Shown piece by piece: positions 1-5,013 of a DNA stretch of 5,671 nucleotides. Origin of the DNA: Thiobacillaceae bacterium. GTDB lineage: Bacteria > Pseudomonadota > Gammaproteobacteria > Burkholderiales > Thiobacillaceae. How positions within the stretch are numbered: position 1 is the stretch's first letter; each line of letters starts with the position of its first letter. The notes beneath the pieces are model-generated. The model did not search any database. It was not told where the DNA came from and was given only the letters and a program-made list of their open reading frames with translations. The position numbers were made by a program, and so were the translations under genes. Location of the stretch: NCBI GenBank assembly GCA_012274165.1, contig JAAPAA010000041.1:1-5671 (forward strand). The letters run 5' to 3'.

Positions 1-102
1 GCAGTGGGGTTGGGGGGGTTGAAGCTGTCACCTTTGCCACTGTTGTTGGGTTTGATGCTGGCGCAATTGGGCTGGTTGGCGGCGCTAAACCGCAAGAATT
101 AA
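1..102 (+). CDS. atpI: ATP synthase accessory protein AtpI, C-terminal end (partial)
   Basis: The first 33 codons of frame 1 are open and end in TAA at 100-102; the 5' part lies outside the window. The visible residues form one hydrophobic segment, rich in Leu, Gly and Ala with a Ser-Pro-Leu-Pro start and an Ala-Gln-Leu-Gly-Trp middle, closed by a short basic tail (Asn-Arg-Lys-Asn). This fits the last membrane helix of AtpI, a small four-helix inner-membrane protein encoded just before atpB in most proteobacterial atp operons. In other bacteria AtpI is associated with c-ring assembly and, in some, with magnesium supply. The assignment rests mostly on position, hydrophobicity and general resemblance, because AtpI diverges quickly. 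No other gene is normally found here. Confidence 0.72.
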   Translation, partial: AVGLGGLKLSPLPLLLGLMLAQLGWLAALNRKN

Positions 103-110
103 TCAAGGTT

Positions 111-151
111 GGTTTTGAATGGGTGCAGCGAGTTTGTGCCCATCCAAAACC
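111..151 (+). promoter_or_regulatory. Strong intergenic stem-loop between atpI and atpB
   Basis: Bases 111-128 pair with 134-151 around a 5-nt loop (129-133). There are 14 Watson-Crick pairs, 3 G-U pairs (124/138, 125/137, 128/134) and a single A-C mismatch (118/144). The three G-U pairs would become A-C mismatches on the opposite strand, so the fold favours the + strand transcript, which is the operon mRNA. No T run follows, so it is not a typical intrinsic terminator. It ends 22 nt before the atpB ATG, leaving an AT-rich single-stranded stretch (152-173) as ribosome landing site. A role in mRNA processing or stability, or in setting atpB translation, is inferred. Confidence 0.6.
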
Positions 152-173
152 CACTTAATTGAATTTGATCATC

Positions 174-1052
174 ATGGCTACGGAATACGCTTCCTCCGGT
201 GAGTACATCAAGCATCACCTGCAAAACCTGACATATGGTGAGTTGCCTGCGGGCTTCCACCGTCACGACGGCACGGTGCTGACCGAGGCAACCCGGACAT
301 TTGCACACGGCGCCGAAGAGGCCAAGGCAATGGGCTTCTGGGCGATCAACGTCGACAGCATGGCGTTCTCGATCGGTCTGGGCCTGTTGTTCCTGTTCCT
401 GTTCCGCATGGCGGCCAGGAAAGCGACTGCCGGGGTTCCGTCAGGTCTGCAGAATTTTGTCGAATGGGTCATCGAGTTCATCGACGTTTCGGTGCGCGGC
501 TCCTTCTCTCACAAAAACCCCTTGGTTGCGCCGCTGGCGTTGACCGTGTTCATGTGGGTTTTCCTGATGAACCTGATGGACCTGTTCCCGGTTGACTGGC
601 TGCCTTTGGCGGGCTCGATGGCCGGCTTGCCTTACCTGAAAGTGGTGCCTTCGACCGACCCCAATGTCACCTTTGGCATGTCGCTGTCGATCTTCTTCCT
701 GGTGCTGTTTTACAGCTTCAAGATGAAAGGCGCGGGCGGCTTCTTCTCCGAGCTGGCATTCCAGCCTTTCCCCAAGTTCATGTTCCCTATCAACCTGCTG
801 CTCGAAGGCGTGGGCCTGATTGCCAAGCCGCTTTCGCTTTCCCTGCGACTGTTCGGCAACATGTACGCCGGTGAAATGATCTTCATCCTGATTGCGCTGA
901 TGTTTGGCGGCAGCTGGATCATGGGTCTGTTCGGTGGTGTGCTGCAGTGGGCGTGGGCGGTATTCCACATCCTGATCATCACCCTGCAGGCGTTCATCTT
1001 CATGACGCTGACCATTGTGTATCTGGACATGGCGCACTCTGAGCATCATTGA
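174..1052 (+). CDS. atpB: F1Fo-ATP synthase subunit a (Fo proton channel)
   Basis: The 292-residue integral membrane protein forms the two proton half-channels beside the c-ring. The key residues of the E. coli protein are all present: the essential Arg (E. coli R210) is R225 in SLSLRLFGN, E219 is E234 in YAGE, and H245 and Q252 are H265 and Q272 in FHILIITLQAF. Hydrophobic segments lie near residues 62-80, 117-138, 167-183, 203-222, 223-255 and 257-287. The ATG at 174 is chosen because it gives the usual short N-terminus leading into EYIKHHLQNLT. An in-frame TTG at 159 would add five residues but has no better ribosome site. No clear Shine-Dalgarno precedes the ATG, and a stem-loop ends 22 nt upstream. 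Compared with E. coli (271 aa) there are about 15 extra residues before the first helix and 5 between R225 and H265. Confidence 0.97.
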   Translation: MATEYASSGEYIKHHLQNLTYGELPAGFHRHDGTVLTEATRTFAHGAEEAKAMGFWAINVDSMAFSIGLGLLFLFLFRMAARKATAGVPSGLQNFVEWVIEFIDVSVRGSFSHKNPLVAPLALTVFMWVFLMNLMDLFPVDWLPLAGSMAGLPYLKVVPSTDPNVTFGMSLSIFFLVLFYSFKMKGAGGFFSELAFQPFPKFMFPINLLLEGVGLIAKPLSLSLRLFGNMYAGEMIFILIALMFGGSWIMGLFGGVLQWAWAVFHILIITLQAFIFMTLTIVYLDMAHSEHH

Positions 1053-1077
1053 TTCAGGTTTTAGCTATCGATTCTGG

Positions 1078-1113
1078 TTTCTTGTTTTCAACTTTATTTT
1101 TAACTTTTAGGAG
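1078..1113 (+). promoter_or_regulatory. T-rich leader and strong Shine-Dalgarno of atpE
   Basis: Of the 31 bases from 1078 to 1108, 21 are T and only one is G, and the stretch runs directly into a strong AGGAG at 1109-1113, six bases before the atpE ATG. The E. coli atpE translation initiation region likewise has a U-rich segment upstream of its Shine-Dalgarno that acts as a translational enhancer, giving the high c-subunit output. The same role is inferred here from composition and position. No good -35/-10 pair was found in it, so an internal promoter is not claimed. Confidence 0.6.
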
Positions 1114-1119
1114 CAACAA

Positions 1120-1359
1120 ATGGAAATGACTCAAGCAGTGCTGTACATCGCGGGTGCTTTGATGATGGGTATGGGCGCGCTCGGCGCGTCTATCGGTATC
1201 GGTGTATTGGGCGGCCGTTTTCTGGAAGGCGCTGCACGTCAGCCCGAACTGATCCCGATGCTGCGTACCCAGTTCTTCATCGTCATGGGTCTGGTTGACG
1301 CCGTGCCAATGATCGCTGTCGGTCTGGCCATGTACGTTCTGTTCGCTGTTGCCGGCTAA
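1120..1359 (+). CDS. atpE: F1Fo-ATP synthase subunit c (proteolipid rotor ring)
   Basis: This 79-residue hairpin of two membrane helices multimerises into the rotor ring and carries protons across the membrane. Helix 1 (about 6-33) contains the Gly-rich ASIGIGVLGG packing motif. The polar loop has the conserved RQP (40-42), which contacts gamma and epsilon. Helix 2 (about 51-77) carries the proton-binding carboxylate D60 in VMGLVDAVPM, equivalent to E. coli D61. At the positions that hold Gln and Ser/Thr in Na+-type rings (such as Ilyobacter) it has I27, A61 and V62, so it should carry protons. Length equals the E. coli protein. A strong AGGAG and a T-rich leader precede the ATG, consistent with the need for many copies per complex. 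Confidence 0.98.
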   Translation: MEMTQAVLYIAGALMMGMGALGASIGIGVLGGRFLEGAARQPELIPMLRTQFFIVMGLVDAVPMIAVGLAMYVLFAVAG

Positions 1360-1364
1360 TCATC

Positions 1365-1389
1365 GGGTTTAACAGAGCTTGTTTAACCC
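1365..1389 (+). promoter_or_regulatory. Inverted repeat between atpE and atpF
   Basis: GGGTTTAAC (1365-1373) and GTTTAACCC (1381-1389) can form a 9-position stem with one T-T mismatch (1370/1384) around a 7-nt loop. It starts 5 nt after the atpE stop and ends 11 nt before the atpF Shine-Dalgarno (AAGGTG, 1401-1406). No T tract follows, so full termination is unlikely. A 3' stabiliser for atpE message, or a partial block lowering atpF expression relative to atpE, is plausible but unproven. Confidence 0.45.
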
Positions 1390-1411
1390 CGTCATTAATT
1401 AAGGTGCGGAT

Positions 1412-1882
1412 ATGAATTTCAACGCAACTTTGATCGGCCAGTCCATCACGTTCATCTTCTTTGTGTGGTTCTGCATGAAGTTCGTGTGGCCGCCCATCAT
1501 GAGCGCGCTCGAAACGCGCAAGAAGCAGATTGCCGATGGCCTTGCCGCTGCCGATCGTGGCAAGCACGAGCTGGAGCTGGCTGCTAAAAAAGCCGGCGAC
1601 AACATGCGTGAAGCCAAGGCGACTGCAGCCGAAGTCATCGTCCAGGCTGAAAAGCGTGCGGCGCAAATGGTCGAAGAGGCCAAAACGGCAGCCAGGGAAG
1701 AGGGCGAGCGTCAGCTTGCCGCGGCGCAAGCCAACATTGCCCAGGAAACCAACCGTGCACGTGAAAGCCTGCGTGAACAGGTCGCTGCGCTGGCAGTGGC
1801 TGGTGCAGAAAAGATCCTGCGCCGTGAAGTCAACGCGCAAACGCATGCTGACCTGCTGGGCCAGCTGAAAGCCGAGCTGTAA
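1412..1882 (+). CDS. atpF: F1Fo-ATP synthase subunit b (peripheral stalk)
   Basis: The 156-residue protein is E. coli length. It has one N-terminal membrane helix (about residues 4-26, ending in KFVWPPI) and then a long charged, Ala-rich helix that dimerises as a right-handed coiled coil. This stalk holds alpha3beta3 and delta against rotation. The family's ALETRKKQIADGL segment is at 32-44, with R36 in the conserved position of E. coli b. The C-terminal end (AVAGAEKILRREV region, about 129-141) is the delta-binding part. Translation starts at ATG 1412 after AAGGTG (1401-1406, 5-nt spacing). A single b gene, with no b' duplicate, separates this from phototrophic alphaproteobacterial and cyanobacterial layouts. 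The next gene begins 3 nt after its stop. Confidence 0.97.
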   Translation: MNFNATLIGQSITFIFFVWFCMKFVWPPIMSALETRKKQIADGLAAADRGKHELELAAKKAGDNMREAKATAAEVIVQAEKRAAQMVEEAKTAAREEGERQLAAAQANIAQETNRARESLREQVAALAVAGAEKILRREVNAQTHADLLGQLKAEL

Positions 1883-1885
1883 GCC

Positions 1886-2422
1886 ATGAGCGAACTGTCT
1901 ACTCTGGCACGTCCCTACGCCGAAGCGGTTTTCCGCATTGCGCAGGGCGAAAACGATCTGGCAGGCTGGTCTTCGCGGGTTGCCACGCTGGCGGCGATTG
2001 TTTCCGATGCGCAGTTGGCGCGTCTGGACGCGGATCCCGCCGTAGCGGCCGAACGCGTGGCTGCGCTGGTCATCGACGTGGCCGGTGCTGGTCTCGGTGA
2101 GCGCGGCGCCAGTTTCGTCAAGGTGCTGGCCGAAAACGGTCGCCTGGCGTTGCTGCCTATCATCAGCGAGCAGTTCGACACGCTGAAGGCAAGCGCCGAA
2201 GGCACGCTCGAAGCGACCATCACCAGCGCGCAGGAAATGGCGCAGGGGCAGGTTGATGAACTTGTGGCCGGCTTGCGTGCCAAGTTCAACCGCGCGGTAA
2301 ACGTGCAGGTTGCGGTCGATCCCGAACTGATCGGCGGCGCGGTGATCACGATTGGCGACCAGGTGATAGACGGCTCGGTCAAAGGGCGGCTGCAGCGCAT
2401 GAGCTTCGCGCTACAGGGTTAA
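1886..2422 (+). CDS. atpH: F1Fo-ATP synthase subunit delta
   Basis: The 178-residue cytoplasmic protein caps the F1 head and joins it to the b dimer (the OSCP equivalent). The N-terminal helical domain (about 1-105) opens with the family's ARPYAEAVF (8-16) and contains FVKVLAENGRLALLP (77-91). The C-terminal part carries the delta signature around 140-165, with DPELIGGAVITIGDQVIDGS. E. coli delta is 177 aa. The ATG lies 3 nt after the atpF stop with only a weak GAG (1874-1876) upstream, so translation is probably coupled to atpF. The gene ends in two in-frame TAA codons in a row (2420-2425). Confidence 0.97.
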   Translation: MSELSTLARPYAEAVFRIAQGENDLAGWSSRVATLAAIVSDAQLARLDADPAVAAERVAALVIDVAGAGLGERGASFVKVLAENGRLALLPIISEQFDTLKASAEGTLEATITSAQEMAQGQVDELVAGLRAKFNRAVNVQVAVDPELIGGAVITIGDQVIDGSVKGRLQRMSFALQG

Positions 2423-2462
2423 TAATTAATCCAGCGCCAATCCAGACTCTTATTTATCGGAC

Positions 2463-2488
2463 ACCGCCTTAATTTAAAACCCGGCGGT
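2463..2488 (+). promoter_or_regulatory. Small inverted repeat before the atpA ribosome site
   Basis: ACCGCC (2463-2468) and GGCGGT (2483-2488) can form a perfect 6-bp, mostly G-C stem around a 14-nt AT-rich loop. It ends 2 nt before the atpA Shine-Dalgarno GGAG (2491-2494) in the longest gap of the window (2423-2501). It may influence ribosome access to atpA or protect the 5' end of a processed message. A stem of this size can arise by chance. No clear promoter was found in the rest of this gap. Confidence 0.35.
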
Positions 2489-2501
2489 TCGGAGAACACA
2501 C

Positions 2502-4043
2502 ATGCAATTGAATCCAAGCGAAATCAGCGAACTGATTAAAGCCAAGATCGAATCCTTTGGCGTGGCGAGTGAAATGCGCACCCAGGGGACGATCGTGTCC
2601 GTCACCGACGGCATCGTCCGCATTCATGGTTTGTCCGACGTGATGTCGGGTGAAATGATCGAAATGCCGGGCAACACCTTCGGCGTGGCACTCAACCTCG
2701 AGCGTGACTCCGTTGGCGCCGTGATTCTGGGCGACTACGAACACATCAAGGAAGGTGACGTTGCCAAGTGCACCGGCCGCATTCTCGAAGTGCCGGTGGG
2801 TCGTGGCCTGCTCGGTCGTGTGGTCAACTCGTTGGGCCAGCCGATCGACGGCAAGGGTCCCATCGCAGCCGATACCACCATGCCGATCGAACGCATTGCG
2901 CCTGGCGTGATTGAACGTAAATCGGTCGACCAGCCGGTGCAGACCGGACTCAAGGCGATCGATGCCATGGTGCCGGTTGGCCGTGGCCAGCGCGAACTGA
3001 TCATTGGTGACCGCCAGACGGGTAAAACCGCCGTTGCGATCGACGCGATCATCAACCAGAAGGGCACCGGCGTAAAGTGTATCTACGTCGCCATCGGGCA
3101 GAAGGCTTCTTCGGTTGCCAACGTCGTACGCAAGCTGGAAGAGCATGGCGCGATGGACCACACCATCGTCGTCGCCGCGACTGCTGCCGACGCTGCAGCC
3201 ATGCAATACATCGCACCGTACTCCGGCTGCACCATGGGCGAATTCTTCCGCGACATCGGTGAAGACGCGCTGATCGTGTATGACGATTTGACCAAACAGG
3301 CCTGGGCGTATCGTCAGGTATCCCTGTTGCTGCGCCGTCCGCCGGGCCGTGAAGCGTATCCCGGCGACGTGTTCTACCTGCACTCGCGCCTGCTTGAGCG
3401 TGCTGCACGCGTAAATGCCGATTACGTGGAAAAGATGACCAATGGTGCCGTCAAAGGCCAGACCGGTTCGCTGACTGCGCTGCCGATCATCGAAACGCAG
3501 GCGGGTGACGTGTCCGCCTTCGTGCCGACCAACGTGATCTCGATTACCGACGGCCAGATTTTCCTGGAAACCGACCTGTTCAACGCCGGTATCCGTCCCG
3601 CGATCAACGCCGGCCTGTCGGTGTCCCGCGTCGGTGGCGCTGCGCAGACCAAGGTCATCAAGAAGCTCGGCGGCGGTATTCGCCTGGCATTGGCGCAGTA
3701 TCGCGAACTGGCGGCATTTGCCCAGTTCGCATCCGATCTGGATGAAGCGACCCGCAAGCAACTCGAGCGTGGCCGCCGCGTGACCGAACTGATGAAGCAG
3801 GCGCAATACTCGCCGATGTCGGTTTCGCAAATGGCGCTGACCCTGTTTGCGGCCAACAAGGGCTACATGGACGACGTTGAAGTCAACAAGATTCTGCCGT
3901 TTGAGTCCGCGCTGATGGCGTTCATCAAATCCAAGTACGCCAGCATCATGGACACCATCGAAACCAGCGGCAACATGGATGATGCGACTGAAAAGGCGCT
4001 CACCGCTGCGGTGGAAGAGTTCAAGAAAACCGGCGTCTATTGA
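2502..4043 (+). CDS. atpA: F1Fo-ATP synthase subunit alpha
   Basis: This 513-residue protein, the same length as E. coli alpha, alternates with beta in the F1 hexamer and binds nucleotide at the non-catalytic sites. In order it has an N-terminal delta-binding helix (about 1-20), a beta-barrel (about 27-95), the nucleotide-binding domain and a C-terminal helical domain (from about 380). The Walker A motif GDRQTGKT is at 169-176 and the Walker B strand ALIVYDD at 256-262. The alpha/beta family signature PAINAGLSVS spans 366-375. It is followed at once by R376, the arginine finger that reaches into the catalytic site on beta. ATG 2502 follows GGAG (2491-2494) with 7-nt spacing and gives the usual MQLNPSEIS start. 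Confidence 0.98.
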   Translation: MQLNPSEISELIKAKIESFGVASEMRTQGTIVSVTDGIVRIHGLSDVMSGEMIEMPGNTFGVALNLERDSVGAVILGDYEHIKEGDVAKCTGRILEVPVGRGLLGRVVNSLGQPIDGKGPIAADTTMPIERIAPGVIERKSVDQPVQTGLKAIDAMVPVGRGQRELIIGDRQTGKTAVAIDAIINQKGTGVKCIYVAIGQKASSVANVVRKLEEHGAMDHTIVVAATAADAAAMQYIAPYSGCTMGEFFRDIGEDALIVYDDLTKQAWAYRQVSLLLRRPPGREAYPGDVFYLHSRLLERAARVNADYVEKMTNGAVKGQTGSLTALPIIETQAGDVSAFVPTNVISITDGQIFLETDLFNAGIRPAINAGLSVSRVGGAAQTKVIKKLGGGIRLALAQYRELAAFAQFASDLDEATRKQLERGRRVTELMKQAQYSPMSVSQMALTLFAANKGYMDDVEVNKILPFESALMAFIKSKYASIMDTIETSGNMDDATEKALTAAVEEFKKTGVY

Positions 4044-4085
4044 ATCGACCGCGCTGATTAGCAGCCGCTGGTTTAAGGAGAAACA

Positions 4086-4958
4086 ATGGCAGCCGGAAAA
4101 GAGATACGGACCAAGATCAAGAGCGTGGAGAGCACGCGCAAGATTACCAAGGCCATGGAAATGATTGCGGCGGCCAAAATGCGCAAGTCGCAAGAGCGCA
4201 TGAAGGCCGCGCGCCCGTACGCCGAAAAGATCGCCCGTGTGGCGACGCACTTGGCTTATGCGCACACGGAATATAAACATCCGTTCGTGGTCGTACGTCA
4301 GGACGTCAAGCGCGTGGGCGTCATCATTATCGGCACCGACAAGGGTTTGTGCGGCGGCCTCAACACCAACGCGTTTCGCGTGGTGGTGAACCAGATGAAG
4401 CAGTGGGAAGCTGCTGGCGTCGGCATTGATGTCACCGCGGTGGGTAACCGGAGCCTGGGTTTCATGCAGCGTCTGGGTGCCAACGTGGTGTCGCAGTTGA
4501 CGGGTGTCGGCGACACTCCGCATTTGGACCGGCTGATTGGCCCGATCAAGGTCATGCTCGATGCTTACCTGGAAGGCAGGATCGACGCGCTCTACATCGT
4601 CTACAACCGCTTCATTAATAGCATGAAGCAGGAGCCGGTCATGACGAAGCTGCTGCCGCTGGCGCAGCTGGAAGATGCCGAGGAAGCTAGCCTGAAAACG
4701 CACTGGGACTACATTTACGAACCCGATGCGAAGCCGGTGGTTGATGGCATGCTGATGCGCTATATCGAATCGTTGGTGTATCAAGCGGTGGCGGAAAACA
4801 TCGCGTGCGAACAGTCGGCGCGGATGGTGGCCATGAAAGCGGCTTCCGACAACGCCAAGGATGTGATCGGTGAACTGAAGCTGATTTACAACAAGACCCG
4901 CCAGGCTGCGATTACCAAGGAGTTGTCGGAAATCGTCGCAGGCGCTGCTGCAGTTTGA
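4086..4958 (+). CDS. atpG: F1Fo-ATP synthase subunit gamma (central shaft)
   Basis: The 290-residue protein (E. coli 287) is the rotating shaft inside alpha3beta3. The N-terminal helix (about 1-57) has the typical KEIRTKIKSV and KITKAMEMIAAAKM segments. The central Rossmann-like domain includes GTDKGLCGGLN (83-93), a gamma hallmark. The C-terminal helix (about 240-290) carries ARMVAMKAASDNA and ends in ITKELSEIVAGAAAV (276-290), which forms the antiparallel coiled coil with the N-terminal helix. No redox-regulatory or cyanobacterial insertion is present. Translation starts at ATG 4086 after a strong AAGGAG (4075-4080, 5-nt spacing), 42 nt after the atpA stop. Confidence 0.98.
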   Translation: MAAGKEIRTKIKSVESTRKITKAMEMIAAAKMRKSQERMKAARPYAEKIARVATHLAYAHTEYKHPFVVVRQDVKRVGVIIIGTDKGLCGGLNTNAFRVVVNQMKQWEAAGVGIDVTAVGNRSLGFMQRLGANVVSQLTGVGDTPHLDRLIGPIKVMLDAYLEGRIDALYIVYNRFINSMKQEPVMTKLLPLAQLEDAEEASLKTHWDYIYEPDAKPVVDGMLMRYIESLVYQAVAENIACEQSARMVAMKAASDNAKDVIGELKLIYNKTRQAAITKELSEIVAGAAAV

Positions 4959-4962
4959 TGGC

Positions 4963-4983
4963 CCGCTACACTGAATTGAGCGG
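4963..4983 (+). promoter_or_regulatory. Weak inverted repeat between atpG and atpD
   Basis: CCGCT (4963-4967) and AGCGG (4979-4983) can form a 5-bp stem around an 11-nt loop, extendable inside by two pairs past a bulged A. It lies in the 55-nt gap, 19 nt before the atpD Shine-Dalgarno AGGA (5003-5006). The stem is short and could be chance. It is recorded because three other junctions of the operon also have inverted repeats. Confidence 0.22.
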
Positions 4984-5013
4984 CACAGAATTTAATTTTC
5001 TTAGGAAACAAGC

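Noticed and set aside
111..160. Rho-independent terminator after atpI
   Set aside because: The stem-loop is strong but is followed by CCACTTAATT, not a T run, and the operon continues 22 nt later.
1049..1108. Internal promoter upstream of atpE
   Set aside because: TTGATT (1049-1054) and TTGTTT (1083-1088) resemble a -35 box, but no acceptable -10 lies at the right distance. The T-richness is better explained as a translational leader.
1395..1402. TTAATTAA palindrome upstream of atpF
   Set aside because: It is a short AT palindrome overlapping the Shine-Dalgarno in an AT-rich gap, with no sign of a binding site or repeat elsewhere.
441..1846. Open frames on the minus strand opposite atpB (441-1049) and opposite atpE/atpF (1283-1846)
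   Set aside because: They lie wholly or mostly opposite well-supported genes, have compositions typical of antisense shadows and resemble no known family.
4053..4065. GCTG/CAGC hairpin between atpA and atpG
   Set aside because: It is only 4 bp with a 5-nt loop, which is expected by chance.
2469..4784. A 771-codon open frame on the minus strand across atpA and atpG
   Set aside because: It is codon-aligned with atpA and atpG, which share the same frame, so a stop would need a TTA, CTA or TCA codon in the sense genes. Those codons are rare in this base composition, and the atpA-atpG gap happens to lack them too. The product is His/Arg/Asp-rich with no recognisable domain.
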